A DNA stretch of 64,000 bases from the NCBI RefSeq assembly GCF_900240245.1, contig NZ_OESQ01000001.1:2892451-2956450 (forward strand). Reading direction: 5' to 3'. Made by a program: the position numbers and the translations under genes. The notes beneath the pieces were generated by a model. That model did not search any database. It was not told the origin of the DNA and was given only the letters and a program-made list of their open reading frames with translations. The DNA is from Lachnoclostridium edouardi. GTDB taxonomy: Bacteria; Bacillota; Clostridia; Lachnospirales; Lachnospiraceae. Of this stretch, positions 51,836 through 61,619 are shown one piece after another; position 1 is the stretch's first letter; the number at the start of each line of letters is the position of its first letter.

Positions 51836-53296
51836 AGTTGTAGCTTGTATCTATTTTGCATTGTTTATTATTATGCTGGGAGTTGTATCAGCCTGGTCGG
51901 CAAGAGAAAAATCAAAGGGAACAAAGGATCAGGCCACGGAGCATTTTCTTGGGGGAAGGAATACGCCGTTCTTTGTATTAGCAATGGCCTACTGCGCCTC
52001 TTTTGCAAGTGCAGGTTCGTTTATGGGAGATCCTGCCTTGGTGTCATATATTGGTTATCCTTATATTTGGTTCGGTTGTTTTTTAGTTCCCGGCTCAGTG
52101 CTGGTAGGGTTAGTGATTATACGGAAAATGCGGTTACAGTGTGAAAAACTGCATTGTCTGACCCCCCCATAGAGTTTATTGGCGCACGTTTTGACAGCCC
52201 ATTTCTAAAAGTTTTTTTAAGCTTGACTATGGCCATTTGTCTGACTATGAGTCTGGTATCCCAGGTAAAAGGAGCAGCTGTTTTGCTGGTGCATTTTACA
52301 CAAATTGATTTTAAGATTGCAGTAATAATTATCGCTGTGGCTATTGGTGTTTGTACAGTTTCTGGCGGTATGCGTTCCGTGGCCTGGACAGACACATTTC
52401 AGGGTATTTTAATGGTAGCTTTGTGTATAGTTCTTATTGTGTCAGGTTTAGTGAAAGCCGGCGGATTTGCTGGTATTGATGCCTTTTTGGCAAATTATGA
52501 TCTAAACATGCTAAAAGCCGCACAGGATGGACTGTGGGTGGACTGCGGTATCCCCGGCATTATTGGCATGGCTGTTTTCGCCATACTGGTTTTGCCGGCA
52601 CAGCCTTATTTAATGAGCAATTATATTGCTATGAAGGATGTAACACGTAAAACAGTAGGCAAGTTTTTACTGTTGACGCTTTTCACTAATCTGTTATTTT
52701 GCTCGCTGCCAATCTGCGGGTTGGCCGGAAGAGTACTTTATCCAAATGCAGAGGCAGATTATATTGTAGTGACGCTTGCCACTGGTATTTTGCATCCGCT
52801 TCTTTCCTGCGGTATTATGGTGGGGCTGTTTTCTGCTATCATTTCTACAGCTACAGCTATGCTGCTTGCAATCGGTCAAGGCGTGGGGCGGGATGTGCTT
52901 GTGCAGTTTCAGCCAAATACATCAATTAAAAGGCAGGTTTGCGTGGCTAATATAGTTTCCGTTATTGTGGTGCTGATCTGTATGGTGTTTAACCTTAGTA
53001 ATCCTCCGGAATTTTTGCAGTTTTTTAATCTCATTGGACAAACTGGTGTGGGGACGGCCATTGCTCTTCCCCTGTATTGCGGTATTCTTTATAAAAAGGC
53101 AACGAAAGAGGCTGCAATTTCCGCAGCAATTATGGGTGTAATTGCAACAGTAGTATTTAATTTTATTCCCTGCGGTTTTGCAGTAGCCATGGGGGCTCCC
53201 ATAATTGTGGCGGCCATCACTTTCTTTGGCGTCAATGCTATTATTGTTAATGCCAGGGGAGTTAATGAGGAAATTGCAGCCTTAGGACAGGTTTAA
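51825..53296 (+). pseudogene. Sodium:solute symporter (SSS family), frameshifted at a C7 tract
   Basis: Start ATG 51825 (AAAGGAGAG upstream). The first frame encodes the first helices and the FLGGRNTPFFVLAMAYCASFASAGSF signature, then stops at 52172 after CLTPP. The second frame continues with IEFIGARFDSPFLKVFLSL and all remaining helices to 53296. The break is at seven C (52162-52168); eight or five would restore one frame of about 490 residues. It is either a true frameshift, slippage or a sequencing error. Confidence 0.85.
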
Positions 53297-53326
53297 AGAA
53301 TAAATTTTGAAACAAGGAGAACAGTT

Positions 53327-54217
53327 ATGAAAACAATAGTAAAGGGTATGTATGCGGCAATTCCCACTGCATTAAATAAAGAGGGAAATATTATTGTGGA
53401 ATCAATGAAACAGATTTGCGGGAGAATTATTAACAGTGGTATGCAGGGGATTCTTGTGTGTGGAAGTACAGGCGAGTACCCGCTTCTTACAGTTGAAAAA
53501 CGGAAAGAAACAGTGAAATTAGTCTGTGACTTTGTGAAGAAGAGAGCACAGATTGTAGTAGGATGCAGCTGTCACAATCAAGAAGAAACGATTGATATGG
53601 TAAAGTATGCAGAAAGCTGCGGAGCTGATTTGGCCTTAGTGGTACCGCCATATTATATGACAACAACTGAGCAAGGAATTTACCAGTATTATAAAGAGAT
53701 TTCTGACCATTGTACTAATATTGATCTGTTAGTTTATAATTACCCGGAAGCTACCAACGTAAGGTTAAGCGTGGAATTTATAAAGAAACTGTCTGAGCTC
53801 CAGCATGTGGCAGGAGTTAAAAATACAGATGGCATGGACCACACTAGTAAGCTAATTGAAGCAATGAAGGATGTTCCAGAATTTGGGGTGGTTAATGGTT
53901 TTGAACATTTGATTATGGGTACACTTGCCAGCGGTGGTGATGGTGTAATGGGAATTATCCAGGGGGTAGCGCCTGTTCAAATGATGGAGCTTTATAATGC
54001 ATTTGAAAAAGGAGATATTAAAACAGCAATGGATATTAATAAAAAAATGCGTCCGCTTTACACATTGATGGAGAAAGAACCTTGTCCGGCGCCGGTAAAA
54101 GCCGCGTTTCATATTCTTGGAATGAGATGCGGCGATCCTATTCGTCCATTGCTGCCGGCATCAGAGGAGCTTAAAGCTGAGTTATATACGGAAATGAAAA
54201 AGGCGGGATTGCTGTAA
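53327..54217 (+). CDS. DapA/NanA-family aldolase-lyase
   Basis: A 296-residue TIM-barrel enzyme of the dihydrodipicolinate synthase/N-acetylneuraminate lyase superfamily: CGSTGEYPLLTVEKRKETV (about residue 45), the YNYPEAT tyrosine motif (about 140) and the Schiff-base Lys in VAGVKNTDG (about 165). In a hydroxyproline pathway such enzymes act as pyrroline-hydroxycarboxylate deaminases; other 2-keto acid substrates are possible. Intact, with AAGGAG upstream. Confidence 0.87.
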   Translation: MKTIVKGMYAAIPTALNKEGNIIVESMKQICGRIINSGMQGILVCGSTGEYPLLTVEKRKETVKLVCDFVKKRAQIVVGCSCHNQEETIDMVKYAESCGADLALVVPPYYMTTTEQGIYQYYKEISDHCTNIDLLVYNYPEATNVRLSVEFIKKLSELQHVAGVKNTDGMDHTSKLIEAMKDVPEFGVVNGFEHLIMGTLASGGDGVMGIIQGVAPVQMMELYNAFEKGDIKTAMDINKKMRPLYTLMEKEPCPAPVKAAFHILGMRCGDPIRPLLPASEELKAELYTEMKKAGLL

Positions 54218-54248
54218 TTAAATGGAAAATGGAAAGGGAAGAAATTAT

Positions 54249-55419
54249 ATGTTTACAATAGATACATATTTGCCTACCCGTATCATATTTGGCTGTGGCA
54301 GATTAGAAGAATTAAAAAGTCTGGAACTGCCGGGAAAAAAGGCGCTGATTTGTATTACGGCAGACAGGCTTATGCATACATTGGGAATTTTGGAACGTGT
54401 AGAAAGGCTTTTACAGGAAAATGGAACGGATTATGTGATTTATGATAAGGTTCAGCCTAATCCAACGAAAGCCTGTGTGGAAGAAGCAACGGCGCTGGCA
54501 GTACAGTGCGACTGTGATTTTACATTGGGACTTGGAGGAGGCAGCAGTATTGACACGGCAAAGGGCTGTGCTTTAATGTTGGCTCTGGAAGGAGATCTTT
54601 GGGATTATGCTTATACGGGAACTGGCGGACGGAAGGAGGCCAAAAAAAGCGTATCCAGTAGTAACTATTACTACAACTTGCGGAACAGGCACAGAATGCG
54701 ATCAATATTGTGTGATTACGAATCAGGACACTAACGAAAAACTGGATTTTACTTCTGAAGCCATATTTCCAACGCTTTCCATTATTGATCCTGAGCTAAT
54801 GTGTTCATTGCCCAGAACGCTGACAATTTATCAGGGCTTTGACGCACTGTTCCATAATGCGGAGTGCTATGTAACGAATGGCCACAGAAATCGCATGTTG
54901 GATTTGTATGCGGCTGACGGCGTAAGAACTGTGGCCCGGTATTTACCTTATGTGATATCTGTCCCAGGCGACTTAGAAGCACGCACAAACATGGCATATG
55001 CAGCTGATATTCTGGGCGGTTATAGTATGGCGCTGGACAGCGTAACCTCCCATCATATTCTTGGCCAGACTTTAGGAGGGTTTTACAATAAATTTCCTCA
55101 TGGAGCCGCACTGATTGCAGTGGCGGAGGCCTATTATAAAAAAGTTTGTTCACTGCTTCCCCAAGAGTTTGATGAATTAGGTGAATTAATGGGAGAACAG
55201 CGTAATGCAGACAAACCAGGATATGCTTATGTGAAAGCATTAATACGATTGTTGGAGGAAACTGGCGTTCGGGAGCTGAAAATGTCTGAGTTTGGCGTCC
55301 GAAAAGAAGACTTTGTAAAGATTGTGGACATGACTGTGAATCAGGTTGGCATTAATATTGATCGTTACAAATTAACAGAAGCAGATTTTATGGAAATTTT
55401 AGAACAGTCCTGGCGTTAA
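54249..55419 (+). pseudogene. Iron-containing alcohol dehydrogenase, frameshifted
   Basis: Start ATG 54249 (PTRIIFGCGRLEELKSL). The GGGSSIDTAKG cofactor motif is intact, then seven A (54642-54648) shift the frame; removing one A gives KKAYPVVTITTTCGTGTE and continues with the metal-binding region (GFDALFHNAECY and SHHILGQTLGGFYNKFPHG) to 55419. Total would be about 390 residues, normal for the family. Last gene of the catabolic cluster. Confidence 0.85.
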
Positions 55420-55557
55420 AAAGGACGAAATTTACCTCAATATGTGTCAGTGATTGCAACTGCAGGTGGAAAAGGTTATATTTGTAGGTGATAATAAAAC
55501 TAAGGAGCTGGCTTCTGGTTTTAGAGCTGCGCTATAATATTGTGAGGTAATGATGTG
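55420..55557 (+). other. Intergenic with a possible gene remnant
   Basis: Short coding-like pieces (ATAGGKGYI and GDNKTKELASGFRAAL in another frame) suggest a decayed gene end; TATAAT at 55533-55538 may serve the next gene. Confidence 0.3.
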
Positions 55558-56724
55558 ATGGGAATAGTAAGTAAGAATCATAAAATATTAAAAAGACTGC
55601 TAAGAATTATGCCTGTGTTGCTTGTTATTTTGCTTATATATATTATTTATGGAAAAATATGGGATAACCATACAACAATTAATATAGAGGCAATTTCAGA
55701 AGATAATGAAGTGATTTCGTGTGCAGTATTTGATGGAAAGGACCTTTGGGAAAAGTCTCAAATTATAATAGAAGATGGCGTGATATCTGAGAAGTCAGTG
55801 TTGGCTCATGGCGTAGACGACAGTGAATATCTACTGATACCGGGGCTGATTGATGCACATGCACACTTATCCACTCCCTATCAAATGGAACAAATGGTCA
55901 AAAACGGCGTGACCACTGTCTGTGATGTATCTGCGTCCGCAGAACTGGAAAATAAATATCCTGCCCTTGATGTATGATCTTCCCGCAGTCTGATATGGCT
56001 TAGTACAGAAAATGTGAAGGCGTATGTGGATGGTGTGATTGCCTCTGGAGGGAAATATATTAAAGCGGTAATCGATGCACCGGCAATTATAGGGGGCGAA
56101 TTAATGGATCAATCGCTTCTTGGGGAAATTGTTTCTTATTCCCACCAAAAGGGGGTAAAAGTAGCAGCCCATGCAACAACTATAGCGGCCTACAAAATGG
56201 CAGTTGCATGTGATGTGGATATTCTGATTCACATTCCATTGGGTGAAGATTTCCCGGCAGAATTAGCACAGGAAATAGCAGAAAAGCAAATTCAGGTGAT
56301 AACGACTCTTGTGATGATGAAAGGATTTGCGGATTCTCCGTTTTATGGATATAAAAAAGAGGATTATAACGCAGCAAAGGAAGGGGTTAATTTATTGAAG
56401 TCTAATGGAGTGCCCATTTTAACCGGCACTGATTCAAACAGTACTTTCTTTCTTCCAAGAGTAAAACATGGCTCATCCCTTCACAAAGAAATGAAACTGC
56501 TTGCTGAAGCAGGACTGACCCCCCAACAGGTTTTACAGAGTACAACAGCTGTTGTTGCCAGTGCATTTGAACTTGAAAATGCGGGAACTATTACAGCCGG
56601 ACAGAAGGCCGCTATGATCTTGATTAAAGGAAGACCAGATCAGGAGATAGGGGATATTGATAAAATCGTGCAGATTTGGATTGACGGAAAACCGGTTTTG
56701 GAAAACAGCAGTTATGCTAAATAA
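55558..56724 (+). pseudogene. Membrane-anchored amidohydrolase with in-frame TGA
   Basis: A metal-dependent amidohydrolase with an N-terminal membrane helix (VLLVILLIYIIYGKIW), metal-binding GLIDAHAHLS (about residue 97), and later KVAAHATTIAAYKMAV, LTGTDSNSTFF and IKGRPDQEI. Both halves are in one frame but separated by TGA at 55975-55977, where related proteins I recall have Trp, so a TGG to TGA nonsense change is likely. Start ATG 55558 (GTG 55555 also possible). Confidence 0.8.
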
Positions 56725-56892
56725 AATCCTCCTCCAATACTTAAATGGTATTGCTGTGTATTCAGTTTAAGTATTTTACATTTTCATGGTAAGACGTTAT
56801 ACTGTAGATGTGCAAAATACCTGCAGCGTCAGAGAAATGAAATGTTTGCTGTACACTGACAGTAGAGTTCAAATATATAGGAGGTATGAAAC

Positions 56893-57405
56893 ATGGAATT
56901 TTCAGAAGTTATTAAAAACCGTTATTCTTGTAAAAAGTTTGATGGCAGACCAGTGGATAAGGAATTGTTAGATCAGATTTTGGAAGCAGGACGTCTGGCG
57001 CCTACAGCTAAGAATCTCCAGGAGCAGCATATTTATGTTATACAGTCTGAGGAAAATCTTTCAAAGATTGATAAGGTTACGCCATGCCGTTATGGAGCCG
57101 CAACAGTTGCAGTTGTTGCTTTTGACAAAAATAACGTATTTGTTTATCCTGGCGGAAAAAGGGATTCCGGTGGGGAGGATGCGGCTATTGTGGCAACCCA
57201 CATGATGTTAGCTGCTGCAAATGCTGGCGTGGACAGCTGCTGGGTTAATTTCTTTGACCCTGATGCCGCGGCGAAGGAATTGGGCTTGCCGGATAACGAG
57301 GAGATTTTAATGTTGTTAGTTCTTGGATATAAAGCAGAAGGAACAAAGCCTTTGCCTCCTCACAGTCAGAGAAAAGAGCTTTCAGAAACAGTTACATATT
57401 TGTAA
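56893..57405 (+). CDS. Nitroreductase-family flavoprotein
   Basis: A 170-residue FMN-dependent oxidoreductase: FSEVIKNRYSCKKFDGRPVD and LDQILEAGRLAPTAKNLQEQHIYVI are the family signatures, and VDSCWVNFFDP lies near residue 115. It lacks the longer insertions of NfsA types. Substrate unknown. AGGAGG precedes the ATG. It is followed by a flavodoxin and a TetR gene, probably one redox-stress unit. Confidence 0.88.
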   Translation: MEFSEVIKNRYSCKKFDGRPVDKELLDQILEAGRLAPTAKNLQEQHIYVIQSEENLSKIDKVTPCRYGAATVAVVAFDKNNVFVYPGGKRDSGGEDAAIVATHMMLAAANAGVDSCWVNFFDPDAAAKELGLPDNEEILMLLVLGYKAEGTKPLPPHSQRKELSETVTYL

Positions 57406-57456
57406 GAAAAGGATGAAAAGCAGTAAATTTTATTATAAGACAGGAGAGTGAAAACA

Positions 57457-57945
57457 ATGAGTGAAATCTTAGTAGGGTATTTTTCTGCAACAGGGATAAC
57501 TGAAAAGCTGGCCAGAAAAATTGCAGCCGCAGTTGGAGGAGAGTTACATGAGATTCAGCCCCAAGTGCCATATACAGAAGCTGACCTTGACTGGACAAAT
57601 AATAAGAGCCGAAGCAGCGTGGAGATGAGGGACAAAACATTTAGACCAGCCATTGCCAATAAACTGGAGGGCAGTGACAATGTAAAAGTTTTAATTATTG
57701 CCTTCCCTATATGGTGGTATGTGGCGCCTACAATTATTAATACATTTTTAGAGCAATATGACTGGACTGACAAGATTATTATTCCTGTGGCAACGTCAGG
57801 AGGCAGCGGCATGGGAAATACTAACAGGGAGCTGAAGCCCTCCTGCCCAGGAGCTGTGCTGAAAGATGGGAAATGTTTTAAAGCCAATGTAAGCGAAAAA
57901 GAAATTAAAGAATGGTTTGACAGTATTCTCTTGCATAACACATAA
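57457..57945 (+). CDS. Flavodoxin-like protein
   Basis: A 162-residue protein with the phosphate-binding loop VGYFSATGITEKLARKIA and PIWWYVAPTIINTFLE, typical of short-chain flavodoxins/NAD(P)H-dependent quinone reductase-like proteins. ATG 57457 is chosen (AGGAGA nine bases upstream); GTG 57448 is the alternative. Probably an electron carrier cotranscribed with the nitroreductase. Confidence 0.87.
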   Translation: MSEILVGYFSATGITEKLARKIAAAVGGELHEIQPQVPYTEADLDWTNNKSRSSVEMRDKTFRPAIANKLEGSDNVKVLIIAFPIWWYVAPTIINTFLEQYDWTDKIIIPVATSGGSGMGNTNRELKPSCPGAVLKDGKCFKANVSEKEIKEWFDSILLHNT

Positions 57946-58058
57946 TTATGTAGTAAAATAAAAACAAATTTTAGAATTTATCTTTATTTTGTAAGAATAT
58001 CAGTGATGCAGTTATAATTTAAATGGGAATTTAATTTAGATTTAAGGAGGGGGGGAAG

Positions 58059-58667
58059 ATGCCAAAAGTCGCTTATTCAGAAGAGGAAAGAGAGAAAATC
58101 AGAGAGATGCTGATTGCTGCAGGACTTGAATTAATGACACAGCAGGGAATTCAGCATACTACTGTGGAACAAATTTATAAAAAAGTAGGGATTTCCCAGA
58201 CCTTCTTTTATTCTTTTTTTCCCACAAAAGAGGAACTGATTGTAGAGACTTTGTATTTGCAGCAGCCTAGATTAATTGATTATGCAAGAAAATTGATGAA
58301 TGATCCTGCCCTAAGCTGGAGGGAAGGGGTGGAGCAGCTTCTCTATTCTTTGTGTTATGGAGAAAAATATGGAATTATAGTTTTAACTATGGAAGAGCAG
58401 CAGCTAATTTTTAAGCGTTTATCTGAAAAAAACTATAAAATATTTCGGGAAAAGCAGCTGCGCCTTTTTAATACCATCTTAAATATTTGCGGAATTTATG
58501 TAAATGAAGAGCAGTTAAAGGTATTTCTTAATCTGGCGATTATAACTGTAATTACTTATCGGGTATTTCCCAATACTTTTCCGCTGCTTATATCTGAGGT
58601 TTCAAAGGAAACAGTGGATTTTCAGATTCATACACTTGTAGATTATCTGGAAAAGCTGAAAAAGTAA
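58059..58667 (+). CDS. TetR-family transcriptional regulator
   Basis: A 202-residue regulator with an N-terminal TetR helix-turn-helix (IREMLIAAGLELMTQQGIQHTTVEQIYKKVGISQTFFYSFFPTKEELI) and a helical ligand domain. AAGGAGGGGGG precedes the ATG. It probably controls the nitroreductase/flavodoxin genes just upstream. Confidence 0.9.
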   Translation: MPKVAYSEEEREKIREMLIAAGLELMTQQGIQHTTVEQIYKKVGISQTFFYSFFPTKEELIVETLYLQQPRLIDYARKLMNDPALSWREGVEQLLYSLCYGEKYGIIVLTMEEQQLIFKRLSEKNYKIFREKQLRLFNTILNICGIYVNEEQLKVFLNLAIITVITYRVFPNTFPLLISEVSKETVDFQIHTLVDYLEKLKK

Positions 58668-58710
58668 AGCTTACGCAAAAAGGCACAAGCTGTGACAGAG
58701 CATTTTAAGC

Positions 58711-58763
58711 CGCCTGAATACTATGTAGTGGTACTACATTAGATTTAGGCGGATTTTCCTTGA
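58711..58763 (+). terminator. Terminator after the TetR gene
   Basis: A compound hairpin: AAGCCGCCTGAAT-type outer arm pairs with the later TTTAGGCGG, and ATGTAGT/ACTACAT forms the inner stem; TTTTCC follows. Confidence 0.7.
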
Positions 58764-58841
58764 ATAAAATAAGTACAAAAATTCAAAAATATATTTATTT
58801 ATAAAGAAAAAATAATGTATAAATTTTAGGAGGTACAAATT

Positions 58842-59327
58842 ATGGGATTTTTCAGCAAAATATTTAAGGGCCCTCAGGTGGACATGGAGAAAAGCAACGC
58901 AAATGCTAAAAGGATGCGGGCGCTGTTTAATCATGTTGTAAAAAATGGAAATGATTATAAGCTGATTTTCGGCTATACAGAGGATGTAGGCCGTTTTAAC
59001 TATGGATTTGTCCACGGCAGCAAAACCAAAATAGGCAATCTTCTTGTAGGCTGGAATGAGGCCAGTCAGACGATTGTGGTAGTGCCTACAGTTCCCGATC
59101 TTTCAGGCTGCGGCGACCCTACATATTACCGCCGTTCTGAAATATTAAAGGCATATAGAAACAAATATCCGACAGATGCTTTTATTATTTATCCGGACAA
59201 AAAAAGTTATATTGGCATTAATGCTTATGACTGGCTGGAAGATGAAAAGCTGTATGTTTATGTATCTCAGGAGGAAGAACTGGCGGCTTTTACAGACTTT
59301 TTTATGAATCGCTTTGCAACAAAGTGA
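58842..59327 (+). CDS. Hypothetical protein
   Basis: A 161-residue soluble protein starting MGFFSKIFKGPQVDMEK, with a central region (YTEDVGRFNYGFVHGSKTKIGNLLVGWNE) that looks like a compact alpha/beta domain. I do not recognise the family. AGGAGGT precedes the ATG; the following small membrane protein starts 11 bases after its stop, so the two are probably cotranscribed. Confidence 0.7.
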   Translation: MGFFSKIFKGPQVDMEKSNANAKRMRALFNHVVKNGNDYKLIFGYTEDVGRFNYGFVHGSKTKIGNLLVGWNEASQTIVVVPTVPDLSGCGDPTYYRRSEILKAYRNKYPTDAFIIYPDKKSYIGINAYDWLEDEKLYVYVSQEEELAAFTDFFMNRFATK

Positions 59328-59337
59328 GGTGAGAAAA

Positions 59338-59532
59338 TTGCCTTTTGGAGAAATTGGGGCTGTTCTGCTGTTTCTTGCGGCAGTCTTTGTATTTGGAAAT
59401 CTCTGGTTTCATTTTGTGGAGACCATTCTTCATTGGATCAAAAAGCCTTTTATGCGCCGCAGAAAGCCTTCCTCATGGCACACCTTTTTGCCGGATAAGG
59501 AGGATAAAGCAGATTCTAAGAAGAGCAAATAA
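59338..59532 (+). CDS. Small membrane protein
   Basis: About 65 residues: one membrane helix (IGAVLLFLAAVFVFGNLWFHFV) and a basic, Lys-rich tail. The TTG start at 59338 follows GAGGTGAG; upstream starts would overlap the preceding gene. Function unknown. Confidence 0.6.
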   Translation: MPFGEIGAVLLFLAAVFVFGNLWFHFVETILHWIKKPFMRRRKPSSWHTFLPDKEDKADSKKSK

Positions 59533-59545
59533 ATTTGTTTTATAA

Positions 59546-59578
59546 CAGACAGCTGAGCGCAGTTTACTCAGCTGTCTG
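59546..59578. terminator. Convergent terminator
   Basis: Perfect 12-bp stem CAGACAGCTGAG/CTCAGCTGTCTG with a nine-base loop; it overlaps the 3-prime end of the LysR gene and terminates the plus-strand pair. Confidence 0.8.
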
Positions 59579-60452
59579 GCGATAAGTTCTCCTGCAGAGC
59601 CTGGAGAAACAGCTGGGCTGCTTTTGTAAACACCTGATATTTTTTCCAGACAATACATAAACTGGCCTGCAGAGACGGAGTCAGGGGCCTGAAACACAGA
59701 TTACTGCCTTGGGTATTAATGATCTTATCTAAAGTAATGGCATAGCCGATTCCCTCTGACACTAAAATAGAACCATTATATAGCAGATTATAGGTGGCTA
59801 CAATATTTAAGTCAGTTTCGCTTTTATTCAGCCATATGGACAAAGCGCTTCCATCCCGATGCTGCCGGGATAAAATTAAAGGCTTATCCCACAAATCCTC
59901 AGGGCGGACGGCCTCTTTTTGAGCCAAAGGAGCGTCCTTTAGCATTAAAACTCCCCAGGTATCTTTCTTTGGGATTTTTAAGTGATTGTATTTAGATAAA
60001 TCCTTGGGATCAAAGAGAATGCCAAAGTCAATCAACCCCTTGTCTAGCTCCTCAGTAACATTTACAGAGTCGCCGCTGGCAATGTGAATGCGGATGCCTG
60101 GATGCTTTTTCAGCAACTGTCTGGCGGCCTTTGCAAGAATGCGTATAGCGTCTGTCTCCCCTGCGCCGATGTGAATATCCCCAACTACGATCTCATCATT
60201 AGAAGTGATTTCCTGTTCTGTTTTCTGTACCAAATCCATAATTTCTTCCGCACGTTTCCTCAGAATCATGCCTTCCTCAGTAAGGGTGATTTTCCGATTC
60301 TCGCGAATAAAAAGTTGTTTCCCAAATTCCTCTTCCAAGTCTTTTAGCTGACGTGAAAGTGTCGGCTGGGACAGATGGAGATATTCTGCCGCTCCAGAAA
60401 CGCTTTGCTCTCTGGCCACAGCAAGAAAATATTGTAACACACGTAATTCCAT
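59568..60452 (-). CDS. LysR-family transcriptional regulator
   Basis: A 294-residue LysR protein: N-terminal winged helix (LRVLQYFLAVAREQSVSGAAEYLHLSQPTLSRQLKDLEEEFG) and a periplasmic-binding-protein-like effector domain. It is divergent from the DUF3737 gene and probably regulates it, the usual LysR arrangement. Intact. Confidence 0.92.
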   Translation of the reverse strand: MELRVLQYFLAVAREQSVSGAAEYLHLSQPTLSRQLKDLEEEFGKQLFIRENRKITLTEEGMILRKRAEEIMDLVQKTEQEITSNDEIVVGDIHIGAGETDAIRILAKAARQLLKKHPGIRIHIASGDSVNVTEELDKGLIDFGILFDPKDLSKYNHLKIPKKDTWGVLMLKDAPLAQKEAVRPEDLWDKPLILSRQHRDGSALSIWLNKSETDLNIVATYNLLYNGSILVSEGIGYAITLDKIINTQGSNLCFRPLTPSLQASLCIVWKKYQVFTKAAQLFLQALQENLSPDS

Positions 60453-60475
60453 AAAAGCTCCTCCTTGCTATATGC

Positions 60476-60504
60476 AGTATAACATGTTGAGGCATAGGCG
60501 TAAA
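60476..60504 (-). promoter_or_regulatory. Promoter of the LysR gene
   Basis: Minus-strand TTTACG (60499-60504), 17-base spacer, TATACT (60476-60481), 24 bases before the start. Confidence 0.6.
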
Positions 60505-60531
60505 GCATGGAAAAATATGAAATATAAGCAT

Positions 60532-60560
60532 TTGTTATAAAGCAAAGGGGACGGTATAAT
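60532..60560 (+). promoter_or_regulatory. Promoter of the DUF3737 gene
   Basis: TTGTTA (60532-60537), 17-base spacer, TATAAT (60555-60560), 32 bases before ATG 60592; divergent from the LysR promoter with 27 bases between the -35 boxes. Confidence 0.75.
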
Positions 60561-60591
60561 AAAAACAGGAAATAAATTTTTGGAGGAAAAT

Positions 60592-61455
60592 ATGAAAATT
60601 ATAGAAAATCAAACATTTGATATGGAGCGGGCCTTTTATGGAGAAAAGGAACTCTGCCTTAAAAATTGTACATTTGACGGCCCGGCAGATGGAGAAAGTG
60701 CATTAAAGGAGTGCAGCGATATTCAGTTGGAACATACTTTCTGTAATTTGCGGTATCCTTTTTGGCACGATCATGGTCTTAAAATCAGCAGTTCAGAGCT
60801 GACGTCCTTATGCCGCGCAGCAGTGTGGTACTCTGATCATGTGGAGATTACCGGAAGCAATCTCCATGGAATAAAAGGGCTGCGGGAATGCAGGGATGTT
60901 GCTATTAAAAATTGCCATATTGTTTCCCAGGAATTTGGATGGTCTGTGGAAAATCTTATGATGGAACATTGTACTGTGGAAAGTGAGTACTTTCTGCTGA
61001 GAAGCGAGAAAATGTAGCTGTCCCATGTGCAGATGAAGGGAAAGTATTCTTTCCAGTATACAAAGGACCTTACAATTAATAATTGCGTGCTGGACACAAA
61101 GGATGCATTCTGGCATTCCCACAATGTAACAGTGAAAAACAGTATAGTAAAAGGCGAATATTTAGCCTGGTATTCTACTGATCTTACCTTGATTAATTGT
61201 AAAATAATAGGCACGCAGCCCTTCTGCTACTGCCAGAACCTTAGGCTTATAGATTGTGAAATGGTGGACACTGACTTGTGTTTTGAAAAATCACATGTAA
61301 ACGCTACTATAAAAACACCTGTTGTAAGCATCAAAAATCCTTTATCAGGCACTATTTATGTTCCGGAGGTAGGTAAAATCATTATGGATGATAAAAATGC
61401 TTTAGGAAAAGTCGTACTTGATTCTGAAAGCAGAGATATTAAGGCGGCCATATGA
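60592..61455 (+). pseudogene. DUF3737 right-handed beta-helix protein with in-frame TAG
   Basis: A DUF3737 protein, a family of repeated short strands with recurring Cys/Asn/Trp positions (LKNCTFDGPADGESALKECSDI, FWHDHGLKI, then KGEYLAWYSTDLTLINC and GTQPFCYCQNLRLIDCEM). Both halves are in the same frame but TAG at 61015-61017 splits it after RSEKM. Without the stop the protein would be about 287 residues, the family length. A nonsense mutation is the simplest reading. Confidence 0.82.
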
Positions 61456-61619
61456 AAAACTGCGGATAAAAAATAAACTAGAATTAACTGTCTGGAAGAC
61501 AAGAAAAAACTTGTAATTCTCTAAAGAATTCTTTGTTTCCATTTTGTAGTTAAATAAAATATAATTTATATACAAAATGATATCATTTGATTAAGAAATT
61601 CTTAGGAGGTTTTAATAAG

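Noticed and set aside
55975..55977. In-frame TGA in the amidohydrolase as a selenocysteine codon
   Set aside because: No selenocysteine insertion-like hairpin is apparent directly downstream and the residue expected from family memory is Trp, not Cys; a nonsense mutation is simpler.
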